Assembly: GCA_017304475.1 (NCBI GenBank)
Contig: JAFKKV010000026.1
Location: 1-64,000, forward strand
Source of the DNA: Hyphomicrobiales bacterium
Lineage (GTDB): Bacteria; Pseudomonadota; Alphaproteobacteria; Rhizobiales; Phreatobacteraceae
DNA length: 64,000 nt
Reading direction: 5' to 3'
Below the pieces are notes generated by a model. It ran no database searches and was not told the origin of the DNA. It saw nothing but the letters and a program-made list of their open reading frames with translations. A program made the position numbers and the translations under genes. Of this stretch, positions 16,233 through 24,065 are shown one piece after another. Every line of letters starts with the position of its first letter. Position 1 is the first letter of the stretch.

Positions 16233-16910
16233 GTGATCACCGACTACCAGCCGATCCCGCTGCCCGACTACCGGGAAATCCCGCTTGAGGAAATGCGGCG
16301 GCGCGCGGCCGAATTCTACGACATGATCCGGCAGCGCCACACGGTGCGCGATTTCTCGTCGCGCCCTGTGCCGCGCGACCTGATCGATACATGCCTGCGC
16401 GCCGCCGGCACGGCGCCGAACGGCGCCAACCACCAGCCCTGGCACTTCTGCGTCATCGGCGATCCGCAGGTGAAGCGGCGGATCCGCGAGGCGGCGGAAG
16501 AAGAGGAAGAGCGCTTCTATGCCGGCAAGGCCGGCGAGGATTGGCTCGCCGCGCTGAAGCCGCTCGGCACCGATCCGCACAAGCCTTTCCTGGAGATCGC
16601 GCCCTGGCTCATCTGCATCTTCGGCGCACGCAAGAGCCCGAGCGCCGACGGCGTATCGCGCAAGAACTACTACGTGCCGGAATCGGTCAATATCGCCACC
16701 GGCATCCTGTTGACCGCCCTGCACTATGCCGGGCTGACCACGCTGACCCATACGCCCAATCCCATGGGTTTCCTCAACGAGATCTGCGGCCGGCCGGAGA
16801 CCGAGAAGCCCTATATCTTGATGGTGGTCGGCTATCCCGCCGATGACGCGACCATTCCGGCCCACGCCACCGAAAAGAAGCCGCTCAACGAAATCGCATC
16901 CTATCTCTGA
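16233..16910 (+). CDS. Nitroreductase-fold flavoprotein with iodotyrosine-deiodinase-type triad
   Basis: A 225-residue FMN enzyme from GTG 16233 (GAGGA 8 nt upstream). The nitroreductase core is RQRHTVRDFSSRPVP (34-48) and AAGTAPNGANHQPWHF (57-72). The segment EEEEERFY...HKPFL gives Glu92, Tyr96 and Lys117, with the same spacing (4 and 21) as the substrate-clamping Glu-Tyr-Lys of mammalian iodotyrosine deiodinase. Such enzymes reductively dehalogenate halotyrosines or reduce related phenols. Length (225) matches soluble bacterial homologues. It is followed 56 nt later by another nitroreductase. Fold is certain; substrate is inference. Confidence 0.85.
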   Translation: MITDYQPIPLPDYREIPLEEMRRRAAEFYDMIRQRHTVRDFSSRPVPRDLIDTCLRAAGTAPNGANHQPWHFCVIGDPQVKRRIREAAEEEEERFYAGKAGEDWLAALKPLGTDPHKPFLEIAPWLICIFGARKSPSADGVSRKNYYVPESVNIATGILLTALHYAGLTTLTHTPNPMGFLNEICGRPETEKPYILMVVGYPADDATIPAHATEKKPLNEIASYL

Positions 16911-16966
16911 CGCCACCCCGGCACCGAACACGGCGTGGCGCCGGCCTGCCACCAGGGGGAACCGGC

Positions 16967-17782
16967 ATGGACAAGGCGAATGATGGTTATGCATCCCTGA
17001 TCGACACCATCAGGCGGCGGCGCAGCGTGCGCCGCTTCGAGCCCGGCCAGACGGTCGGGCGCGAGGTCCTGCTCAAGATCGCGGAAGCCGGGCGATGGGC
17101 GCCGACCGGCGCCAATTCGCAATGTTTCGATATCGTCGTGGTCGACGACCCCGGCGTGCGAGAAGCCGTTCTTGACGTGTTCATCGACCAGTCCAACCGG
17201 CTGATCGACCATGTCAAAGGCTTTCCGGCGGTCAAGAAGACATATATGGCCAATACCGTCGCCATCGTCATCGTGCTGGCCGACGAGCGCTGGAAGCAGG
17301 CTTTCCCGAACGCCACCACGGCCGCCTGGGCGCGGGAATATCACGAGAACAACGAACGCATCCTGCTCGCCTCGATCGGCGCGGCGGTGCAGAACATCCA
17401 GCTGGCGGTGACCGCGGTCGGGCTCACCTCGGCCTGGCTGTCGGGCGGCGGCGAGGACACCACCAATGCCGATCTCCGCCGGGTTCTCGGCTTTCCCGAG
17501 GGCCTGCGCGCCGTCGGCACGATCCCCATCGGCGTGCCGGAAAAAGACCTGGCGTCGCGCTACCGCCGGCCGCTCGACCAGGTCGTCCACTGGAACGGTT
17601 ACGACCCCGAGAAATTCCGGCCCCAGGCCATGCTCGACCACTATGTCGAAGAGGTCAGGCAATTCGCCATGTATCGCGGCGAAGAGGATATCGGCCTGTG
17701 GGAAGATGCCGACAAGCGGCTTGGCCCCTGGAAGGACGCCTTCACCGGCGCTAGGCCCAATCCGGGCGGCAAGCTCGACTGA
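16967..17782 (+). CDS. Nitroreductase family protein
   Basis: A 271-residue FMN-dependent oxidoreductase with strong translation signal (CCAGGGGG before ATG 16967). The N-terminus has TIRRRRSVRRFEPGQTVG and AGRWAPTGANSQCFDIVVVDDP, the FMN-binding signatures. A central segment IGAAVQNIQLAVTAVGLTSAWLSGGG and the closing GTIPIGVPE complete the fold. The C-terminal 60 residues (NGYDPEKFR..., GLWEDADKRL) extend beyond small nitroreductases. It probably forms an operon with the deiodinase-like gene and may regenerate or extend the same reductive pathway. Confidence 0.85.
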   Translation: MDKANDGYASLIDTIRRRRSVRRFEPGQTVGREVLLKIAEAGRWAPTGANSQCFDIVVVDDPGVREAVLDVFIDQSNRLIDHVKGFPAVKKTYMANTVAIVIVLADERWKQAFPNATTAAWAREYHENNERILLASIGAAVQNIQLAVTAVGLTSAWLSGGGEDTTNADLRRVLGFPEGLRAVGTIPIGVPEKDLASRYRRPLDQVVHWNGYDPEKFRPQAMLDHYVEEVRQFAMYRGEEDIGLWEDADKRLGPWKDAFTGARPNPGGKLD

Positions 17783-17802
17783 CCGGCCCGAGCACCGCCC
17801 TC

Positions 17803-18000
17803 TCAGCCCTTCCCCGCGACCTTCCGGCGCAGCTTGACGATCCCGGCAATCCCCATCGCAACGGCGAGCACCACGACCGCCGATCCGAGACTGAAGGCCG
17901 CTGCGAGGTAAAGGCCCAGCGCCTCCAGGGAGGCATTGAGCCAGGCGAGCAACACCTGGCCGGCGAAGGCTGGCACCGGGATGCCGAAAACCGTGGTCAT
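17803..18000 (-). CDS. Small membrane protein, 65 residues, coupled to the aminotransferase gene
   Basis: A short frame whose ATG overlaps the aminotransferase stop (ATGA, 17997-18000). It encodes hydrophobic stretches around residues 13-33 and 36-55 and ends in a basic tail (KLRRKVAGKG), so one or two membrane segments with a positive cytoplasmic end are likely. I recognise no family. The overlap and the absence of any alternative gene in 17783-17996 support translation. It could be a small transporter accessory or a membrane anchor for the operon. Confidence 0.6.
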   Translation of the reverse strand: MTTVFGIPVPAFAGQVLLAWLNASLEALGLYLAAAFSLGSAVVVLAVAMGIAGIVKLRRKVAGKG

Positions 18001-19355
18001 GCAGAGCCTCCCCGCGACGCCAGAAGCGACCGCCGGCTGACCAGGAAGTCCTCGACGGCGTCCACCATCGCCGCGCATTCGGCATCGCCGATCTCCAGGC
18101 TCAGCGCCATCATGGCGCGGCGCGCGAGATAGATGCCTCGGTCGAGCATGTCGAAAAAGAACAGTTCCTTGAGCCGCTGATCGCCGGCCGCAGCATCGGC
18201 CGGGCTGCGCACCGGCGTGGACGAGAAATGCGCTGTCATCAGCGAGCCGATGCCGGTGAATTCCAAGCAGGCTTCGTGCTTGCGGCAAAGCCGGTTCAAC
18301 TGCTGGCGCAGATCGTCGCCGCGCTGGTTGAGGGCCTGCACGGCTGCCGGCGTGAAGATCTCGGTTAGGCCGGCATGGCCGGCGGCCATGGTCAGCACAT
18401 TGTTGTTGAAGGTGCCGGCATGCTGCAGGGCGTCCGGCCGGCGCGGGTCATAAAGCGCCATCAGATCCTCACGCCCGCCAAAAGCGCCAAACGACATGCC
18501 GCCGCCGATATATTTGCCGAGCGTCGTCAGGTCGGGGCGGATATCCAGCGCCTCCTGCAGGCCGCCCGGCGCGAGCCGCGAGGTCATCACCTCGTCGAAG
18601 ATCAAGAGGGCGCCGTGGCGGGTCGCGCCGGCCCGCAGCGCGCCGAGAAATTCGGCGGTGCCGGGAATGCAGCCGCCGGAGCCGAGCATGGGCTCCACCA
18701 GCACGGCGGCGAGCTCCGGCCCGTGGGCCGCGACCAGCCGCTCGGCCTCGGCGACATCATTGTAGGTGCCGATCACCAGGTCATAGGGCGCGTTGAGCCG
18801 GCTCGCGCCGCCGCCGAAGCTCAGAAGGCCGCCATGATAGCCACCCTTGAAGACCAGCACCTTGGAGCGGCCGGTCGCCACCACGGCGGTGGCGACCGCC
18901 ATCAGATTGGCCTCGGTGCCGGAATTGGTGAAGCGCACCAGGTCGATCGACGGAAAGCGTTCGCAAACCGCGCGGGCAAGCTTCGCCTCAAGGAGATTGT
19001 GACCGGCAAGATTGATTCCGGCATCGAGCGCGCGGTCGATCGCCGCGCGGATCACCGGATGCGAGTGGCCGAACAGCCCGGCGGTATATTCGCCGAGGAA
19101 ATCCACATAGTCGTGGCCATCGGCATCGCGGACCCGGCAGCCCCTGCCCTCGGCGATGACAAGCGGAAACGGCGCATAGAACAGCACCGAGCGGGTATTG
19201 CCGCCGGGCATGACGGCGCAGGCCGCCTCGTGCTGTTTCCGGCTTTCCGGATTGCGCGCGACGAATTGCTCGCGAACCTCCGCAAGGGCTGCCTCGATAT
19301 CGATATTGGCGGCGCCCGAGGGCTGATGTCGAATGGGCTGATGTCGAGTGGTCAT
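17997..19355 (-). CDS. Class III PLP-dependent aminotransferase (glutamate-1-semialdehyde aminotransferase-like)
   Basis: A 452-residue cytosolic PLP enzyme from ATG 19355. Features are VMPGGNTRSVLFYAPFPLVIAEGRG, VDFLGEYTAGLFGHSHP, FTNSGTEANLMAVATA (cofactor phosphate binding), LIFDEVMTSR (Asp to the pyridine nitrogen) and TLGKYIGGGMSFGAFGG (Schiff-base Lys). The GGNTR and GGGMSFGAFGG forms are typical of the HemL-like subgroup that acts on diverse amino compounds, and the context is not heme synthesis. The N-terminus contains a short duplication (RHQPIRHQPS). It is fourth gene of the TetR-linked operon. Confidence 0.87.
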   Translation of the reverse strand: MTTRHQPIRHQPSGAANIDIEAALAEVREQFVARNPESRKQHEAACAVMPGGNTRSVLFYAPFPLVIAEGRGCRVRDADGHDYVDFLGEYTAGLFGHSHPVIRAAIDRALDAGINLAGHNLLEAKLARAVCERFPSIDLVRFTNSGTEANLMAVATAVVATGRSKVLVFKGGYHGGLLSFGGGASRLNAPYDLVIGTYNDVAEAERLVAAHGPELAAVLVEPMLGSGGCIPGTAEFLGALRAGATRHGALLIFDEVMTSRLAPGGLQEALDIRPDLTTLGKYIGGGMSFGAFGGREDLMALYDPRRPDALQHAGTFNNNVLTMAAGHAGLTEIFTPAAVQALNQRGDDLRQQLNRLCRKHEACLEFTGIGSLMTAHFSSTPVRSPADAAAGDQRLKELFFFDMLDRGIYLARRAMMALSLEIGDAECAAMVDAVEDFLVSRRSLLASRGGSA

Positions 19356-19393
19356 GGCGGCAGGCCCCGATCCCGGTGAAATTCCGATGAAGC

Positions 19394-20440
19394 TCAGATG
19401 AAGGTCAGAAGGCGCTTGGGATTGCCGATCAGGATGGCGTCGATCTCGGCCTGGCCGAAACCGCGGGCGCGCATCATCGGCACCACATTGGTATAGATAT
19501 GGCCGTAGCCATGGCCACCGAACCGGGTCAGGCGGGTGCGGTAGCAAATGTCGTGGCTGATCACGACGCGGGTGAGATGGCCGTGGTCGATCAGCGCACG
19601 GATCAGCTTGAGCCTGCCGGCATCATTGGGCATGTCGATATCGGAGAGCGGGTAATAGCCCTGCTCCTGGCCGAACAGGTCGAATTCCAGCACGCAGCCG
19701 CTATCGGCGAGCCGCAGCAGCCGGTCGACATCGAAGATCGTGCGGTCGATATGGCTGATGACGACACGCTCGATGTCGCCGCCCTCGGCGCGGATGAAGT
19801 CGGCGACCTCCTGCGGCTGGTCGTGATGCCGGCCGGGATGAACATTGATCGCGGCGCCGGTCTCTGCCTGGGCGGCGAGAGCGCCGCGCATGACCCGCTT
19901 TTCGAGCGCGGTCCAGGGAGCCTGACAGCCGATCTCGCCGATGATGCCGGCCCGGACCTGCGAGCCCCAGGCGCCGCCGAAGACCTGGCCGATCATCTCC
20001 GCGGCGAAACTGTCGGGCGTGCGCGTCTCGTTGGCCCGGTCCTGATATTCGTCGACATAGTGGCCGCAGCCCATGACGATATGGCTGCCGGTGCGGCGCG
20101 CCACCTCGGCAAGTCCGTCGGGGTCGGGCTTCAGGCCGCCGCAGGTGAGCTCGACCACGGTGCGGCCGCCGGCCGCGCGCATCTCCGCGACCTCGGCGAC
20201 CGCCGTGTCGCGGCAGCGCAGCACCAGATTGCCCGGCACTTTCAGGCGGCCGTAATTGATGCGGTAGCAGTTGCAGAGGTCGATCTCGGGGCCCTGGTCC
20301 GGGTCATCGGCCATGACCTTGGTCCGGATGTCCCAGATCAGGTGCTCGTGCATCAAGGTCGGCCCGAGCTCGCCTGGATCGACCAGCCCGAGCACGGTCT
20401 GCGCCTTGCCGCGAAGCTGGTCCCTGGTCACGCCGCCCAT
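19394..20440 (-). CDS. Phosphotriesterase-family amidohydrolase
   Basis: A 348-residue binuclear metal hydrolase of the PTE family; GGGGAGGAGAG precedes the ATG. Predicted ligands are His31 and His33 (HEH), Glu169 (IIGEIGC), His201 (INVHPG), His230 (ISHID) and Asp297 (ISHDIC). The bridging residue is Glu, where classic PTE has a carbamylated Lys, as in several PTE-family lactonases and esterases. True substrate is likely a lactone or ester. The gene lies 45 nt behind the isonitrile-hydratase-like gene and before the aminotransferase in one operon. Confidence 0.87.
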   Translation of the reverse strand: MGGVTRDQLRGKAQTVLGLVDPGELGPTLMHEHLIWDIRTKVMADDPDQGPEIDLCNCYRINYGRLKVPGNLVLRCRDTAVAEVAEMRAAGGRTVVELTCGGLKPDPDGLAEVARRTGSHIVMGCGHYVDEYQDRANETRTPDSFAAEMIGQVFGGAWGSQVRAGIIGEIGCQAPWTALEKRVMRGALAAQAETGAAINVHPGRHHDQPQEVADFIRAEGGDIERVVISHIDRTIFDVDRLLRLADSGCVLEFDLFGQEQGYYPLSDIDMPNDAGRLKLIRALIDHGHLTRVVISHDICYRTRLTRFGGHGYGHIYTNVVPMMRARGFGQAEIDAILIGNPKRLLTFI

Positions 20441-20485
20441 GGTCTCTCCTCCCCTGTGGATCGATCACCGATCGCGCCGGCCTGT

Positions 20486-21121
20486 TCAGGCCCTCGGCCC
20501 AAGCCCGCGGAAATAAGCCGAGCCGGCATCACCCTGGTGGGCGGTGCCGTAGATCCGGCCGTCGGGAAAATATTCGGCATTGTGCTGGACGATGGAGGCA
20601 GCCTCCGCGCCCGCCTCCTCGGCGATGAAGGCGAGCGTCAGGTCGATGCCGGCCGAGACGCCGGCGGATGTCCAGACATTGCCGTCGCGGACGAAGCGGT
20701 CCTCGACCACGGTCACGCCGGGCTTGGCGCGCAGGCCCGCCAGCAATTTCCAATGGGTGGTCGCCCGCCGCCCCGCCAACAGGCCGGCGGCCTCCAGGAT
20801 CAGCGCGCCGGTACAGACCGACAGCACGTGGCGGCAGGTCTTGGCCTGGGCCGCGACGAAACCGACGAGCCGCGGATTGCGCGCCTCCTCGAGCGCCGCG
20901 AAGCCGCCCGGCACCAGGAGATAGTCGAGCGGCGGGCACGCCTCGAAGGCGAGATCCGCCGAGATCTTTAGCCCCTTGGCGCAAATGGCCGCGCCGCCCG
21001 TCTCGCTCACCGTCAGGCATTCGGGCCCCTTGGCATAGCTGCGCCACATGGTGGCCATTTCCCAGGGGCCGACCAGGTCGAGCTCCTCGACGCCGGGATA
21101 GATCAGAAAGCCGAAACGCAT
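20486..21121 (-). CDS. DJ-1/PfpI family protein, isonitrile hydratase-like
   Basis: A 211-residue cytosolic protein from ATG 21121 (GAGGGCGA upstream); an alternative ATG at 21151 overlaps the previous stop but lacks a ribosome-binding site. The nucleophile elbow is SVCTGALILEAAGLL with Cys103. An acidic N-terminal motif PGVEELDLVGPWE and RRATTHW follow the pattern of Pseudomonas isocyanide hydratase (InhA), which hydrates isonitriles to N-formamides. Other members of this subgroup are regulators' sensor domains, but no DNA-binding domain is present. Operon neighbours are a Liv-type receptor and a PTE-like hydrolase. Confidence 0.8.
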   Translation of the reverse strand: MRFGFLIYPGVEELDLVGPWEMATMWRSYAKGPECLTVSETGGAAICAKGLKISADLAFEACPPLDYLLVPGGFAALEEARNPRLVGFVAAQAKTCRHVLSVCTGALILEAAGLLAGRRATTHWKLLAGLRAKPGVTVVEDRFVRDGNVWTSAGVSAGIDLTLAFIAEEAGAEAASIVQHNAEYFPDGRIYGTAHQGDAGSAYFRGLGPRA

Positions 21122-21147
21122 GGGTTCGCCCTCGCTCGCATGGCTGC

Positions 21148-22371
21148 TCATTGGCCGAGCCGGCAGCCGGCCTCCTCGGCCGACCGGAAGACCTGTTCGG
21201 CTGGCAGGGTTGCCAGCACCTCCTGCACGTCGAAGCGGCCGGTCGAGGCCCGGGGCGCCTTGACCTTGAGAACATACATCGGGTTCATCACGCGGCCGTC
21301 CTGACGGATATGCACGCCTGCGTTGTTGAAGTCGTTGACCGGCAATTGCTTCATCCTGGCATTGACGGCGCGGGCATCGGCGGTGCCGGCCGCCTCGACG
21401 GCGCGCAAATAGTGCAGCACGGCCGAATAGGTCGCGGCATGGACCATGTTGGGGATCTTGCCGGGCAGCCTGGCATTGAAGCGACGGGTCCAGGCACGGG
21501 TTTCCTCGGTGCGGTCCCAGTAGAAGGACTCGCTGGCGACGAGGCCCTCGGCGGCGGCAAGGCCGATGCCGACGACGTCGTTGGACAGGAGGCTGAGGCC
21601 GGCGAGCCGCTGGCCGGCCGCGCCACCGACGAGGCCGAATTCGCCGGCCTGCTTGATGGCGTTGATCAGATCCTGGCCGGCCAGCGCCAGCGCGACCACG
21701 CCGGCGCGCGAGCCTTGCGCCTGCAGCAGGAAGGACGAGAAGTCGGAAGTGCCGAGCGGCGCACGGACGCTGCCGGCCACCCGGCCGCCCGCGGCCGCGA
21801 CGACCCGGCCGGTATCGCGCTCCAGCGCATGGCCGAAGGCATAATCGGCGGTGATGAAAAACCAGGAGCCGGCATTGCCGCGGCTGAGATAGGCGCCGGT
21901 GGCTGCGGCTTGCGCATAGGTGTCATAGGCCCATTGCGTCGAGATGGGCGAGCATTCCTTGCCGGCGAAATCCGGATTGCCGGCCCCGACCACCAGGAAG
22001 GTGCGGCCGGCCTGGCGCGCCGCGTTCAGGACGGCGAAGGCGGTGGTCGAATTGCCGCCGCCGACAATCGCCTCGACACGATCGACATCGAACCAGCGGC
22101 GCGCATTGGCCGAGGCGATATCCGGCCGGTTCTGGTCGTCGGCGAAGCGAATGACGATCGGCCGGCCCAGCACCCGGCCGCCGAAATCCGCCACCGCCAT
22201 CTCGGCCGCCAAGACCTGGCCGGGCCCGGTGACGTCGATATAGGGGCCGCTCTGATCACCGCTGACCCCGATGATGAAGGGTTCGGCCGCCCGGGCGCCG
22301 GTGACCCGGAGCGGAAGGACCAGGGCGACGGCCATGGCCAGCATGCTGAAGACCCAATCGACACGCGGCAT
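21148..22371 (-). CDS. ABC transporter substrate-binding protein, Peripla_BP_6 (orphan)
   Basis: A 407-residue periplasmic binding protein. ATG 22371 follows GGGGAGGGCGGC, and a Sec signal occupies about residues 1-28 (MLAMAVALVLPLRVTGARA). The mature part begins FIIGVSGDQSGPYIDVTGPG, and DYAFGHALERDTGRVV plus ALAGQDLINAIKQAGEFGL mark the family. No Liv permease or ATPase genes are adjacent, so it may use a transporter encoded elsewhere. It is the first gene of a five-gene operon whose promoter region contains two tandem palindromes. Confidence 0.87.
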   Translation of the reverse strand: MPRVDWVFSMLAMAVALVLPLRVTGARAAEPFIIGVSGDQSGPYIDVTGPGQVLAAEMAVADFGGRVLGRPIVIRFADDQNRPDIASANARRWFDVDRVEAIVGGGNSTTAFAVLNAARQAGRTFLVVGAGNPDFAGKECSPISTQWAYDTYAQAAATGAYLSRGNAGSWFFITADYAFGHALERDTGRVVAAAGGRVAGSVRAPLGTSDFSSFLLQAQGSRAGVVALALAGQDLINAIKQAGEFGLVGGAAGQRLAGLSLLSNDVVGIGLAAAEGLVASESFYWDRTEETRAWTRRFNARLPGKIPNMVHAATYSAVLHYLRAVEAAGTADARAVNARMKQLPVNDFNNAGVHIRQDGRVMNPMYVLKVKAPRASTGRFDVQEVLATLPAEQVFRSAEEAGCRLGQ

Positions 22372-22396
22372 GCCGCCCTCCCCATTTCGACCATCC

Positions 22397-22435
22397 CTTG
22401 TACATCGTACAATAATCTCTTGTCCAGCGTACAAG
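22397..22435. promoter_or_regulatory. Two tandem TetR-type operators
   Basis: Site 1 (22397-22413) contains TTGTAC-N3-GTACAA. Site 2 (22419-22435) is CTTGT-N7-ACAAG. They share CTTGTNNANCGTACAA and start exactly 22 nt apart, about two helical turns, so two dimers would bind the same DNA face. They lie 26-64 nt upstream of the binding-protein start and about 125-165 nt upstream of tetR, in a 189-bp divergent gap. Confidence 0.7.
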
Positions 22436-22560
22436 AGACATGCCCTGGGCGATCGACACATCCGCCGCGACGGCCCGGGTCGGCGATGGAGCTTTGGCCG
22501 CCGGGCTGATAGACAGCGGATGTGGGCGGCCGGCGGCGCCGGCAATGACAGGATTTGCGG

Positions 22561-23331
22561 ATGGCCTCGGGTCGTGACGGCACGGCGACGACGAAAGCGC
22601 GCAGGAGAACGGCCGGGACACCGGCGCAAGCCGCGCGCGCCGAGCCGGTCGGCCTCAACCGTGCCCAGATCGTCGAGACTGCGCTGCGGCTGATCGACGA
22701 GGCCGGCCTCGACGCCTTCAGCGTGCGCGAGGTCGCCCGCCTGCTCGGCGTCTATCCGACCGCGCTCTATTGGCATTTGCCCGGCGGCCGCAACACGCTT
22801 TTGGCGGAGGCCGCAGCGGCGGCGCTGGATGATGTCGCCGAGCCCTTCGTGGCGGGGAGCGATTGGGCCGCGTGGATCCGCGGCCTGTTCCATCGCTACC
22901 GCGAAAGCCTCAGGCGCCACCCCAACGTCGCGCCGCTGCTCGGCGCGCAACTGGTGTCGAATGCCGGGGTCAATCCGCAACTGGTCGAGCAGGTTCTCGC
23001 CGCCCTGGAAGCCGCGGGTTTTGCCGGCGACCGGCTGGTCGCCGCCTATAACGCGGTGATCGCCGCCATGCTCGGTTATGTCACGCTCGAACTCGCCCCC
23101 AAGCCGAGCGACGATCCGACCGGCTGGGCGGAGGCATTCGAGGGCAAGATCCGCTCACTGTCGCCCGCCGACTATCCGCGCCTGACCGGCAATCTCGACC
23201 GGCTGGCCAATCGCGGCTTCATCGTGCGCTGGCAGAGCGGCGTCGAGGTGCCGCTGACATCGGGCTTCGATCTCTATGTCGAAGCCTTCATCGCGGGACT
23301 GCGCGTGCAAGCCGGAGACGTCACGGGATAA
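22561..23331 (+). CDS. TetR family transcriptional regulator
   Basis: A 256-residue repressor with a basic, alanine-rich leader (residues 1-35) before the HTH at about 36-80 (QIVETALRLIDEAGLDAFSVREVARLLGVYPTALYWHLPG). The YPTALYWHL recognition helix and long C-terminal domain (TetR_C subgroup as in TetR/AcrR-like tetracenomycin-type repressors) fit ligand sensing. It is divergent from the isonitrile-hydratase-like operon, with tandem operators between them. Effector unknown. Confidence 0.85.
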   Translation: MASGRDGTATTKARRRTAGTPAQAARAEPVGLNRAQIVETALRLIDEAGLDAFSVREVARLLGVYPTALYWHLPGGRNTLLAEAAAAALDDVAEPFVAGSDWAAWIRGLFHRYRESLRRHPNVAPLLGAQLVSNAGVNPQLVEQVLAALEAAGFAGDRLVAAYNAVIAAMLGYVTLELAPKPSDDPTGWAEAFEGKIRSLSPADYPRLTGNLDRLANRGFIVRWQSGVEVPLTSGFDLYVEAFIAGLRVQAGDVTG

Positions 23332-23482
23332 GCCATTTCGATCAAGGCCGCCTGAACGCCGCAAAAGATCGGCGGGCCTGGGCGACCATCAAACGATCTG
23401 GCTGCCTCGGCTCAAATCCTTGAAGCTCCCGCGGGAGCGACCTTTCCGCGACGCACGGATTTTGCGAGGAACGAGGGAAGAC

Positions 23483-23947
23483 ATGCAGGACATGAGACTG
23501 CGCCCGGCGCGCCGAGGTGATGGCCAGGCGGTGTTCGACGTGACCAGGCTTTCGGTCCAGGCGCTGGCGAAAGGCCACTACGCGGCGGACCAGATCGCCG
23601 GCTGGATGGGTGCGCGCGTGCCCGCCTATTACGAAGAGCTGATCGCGAAGGGCCGAATGATCGTGGCCGAAAGAAACGGCACGATCGTCGGATTCGTCGA
23701 TGCCGAACCCGGCGAAGTGACCCGCCTGTTCGTTCTGCCTGAGGTCGCGGGCTCGGGGCTTGGCAAACGACTGCTCGACATCGGCATCGACAAGGCGCGC
23801 GAAGGACATGCCGGGCCAATCAGGCTGGAGTCCACGATCAATGCCGAAGGCTTTTACCGGCGTCGCGGTTTCCGAACCGTCGGACGCGGGCATTTCTCGC
23901 ACGGCCTGGGCGGCGACCCGATCGAGATCATTCACATGGAGCTGTAG
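23483..23947 (+). CDS. GNAT family N-acetyltransferase
   Basis: A 154-residue cytosolic acetyl-CoA-dependent acyltransferase. ATG 23483 follows CGAGGGAAGAC. Motif A is VTRLFVLPEVAGSGLGKRLLDIGIDKA (about 77-103), with the pyrophosphate-binding GSGLGK. RLESTINAEGFYRRRGF (about 113-130) is the conserved N/Y-R-x-GF motif B. Substrate unknown. It is a single gene, converging with the ThDP-enzyme gene; a strong hairpin lies between them. Confidence 0.85.
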   Translation: MQDMRLRPARRGDGQAVFDVTRLSVQALAKGHYAADQIAGWMGARVPAYYEELIAKGRMIVAERNGTIVGFVDAEPGEVTRLFVLPEVAGSGLGKRLLDIGIDKAREGHAGPIRLESTINAEGFYRRRGFRTVGRGHFSHGLGGDPIEIIHMEL

Positions 23948-24003
23948 TCCTGACCCGGGGCACGCGGCGTGCCTAGCAGTCGGAACGCTCGACTGGCGCC
24001 CGA

Positions 24004-24033
24004 TATCGAAGGCGCAAAGCCGCGCCTTCGATA
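24004..24033. terminator. Hairpin between convergent genes (bidirectional terminator candidate)
   Basis: Perfect 12-bp stem TATCGAAGGCGC/GCGCCTTCGATA with a 6-nt loop, 57 nt after the GNAT stop and 33 nt after the stop of the minus-strand ThDP-enzyme gene. No T-tract follows on the plus strand (GGGTATCTTGC), so it may be a weak or factor-assisted terminator. Confidence 0.55.
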
Positions 24034-24065
24034 GGGTATCTTGCATCGCTTACGCCGGCTGGACG

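Noticed and set aside
17997..19355. HemL (glutamate-1-semialdehyde aminomutase) of heme synthesis
   Set aside because: Context is a TetR-regulated catabolic operon and the N-terminus and substrate-side sequence differ; only the subfamily resemblance is kept.
19499..20971. A 490-residue plus-strand frame
   Set aside because: Antisense to the PTE-like and PfpI-like genes with no recognisable motif.
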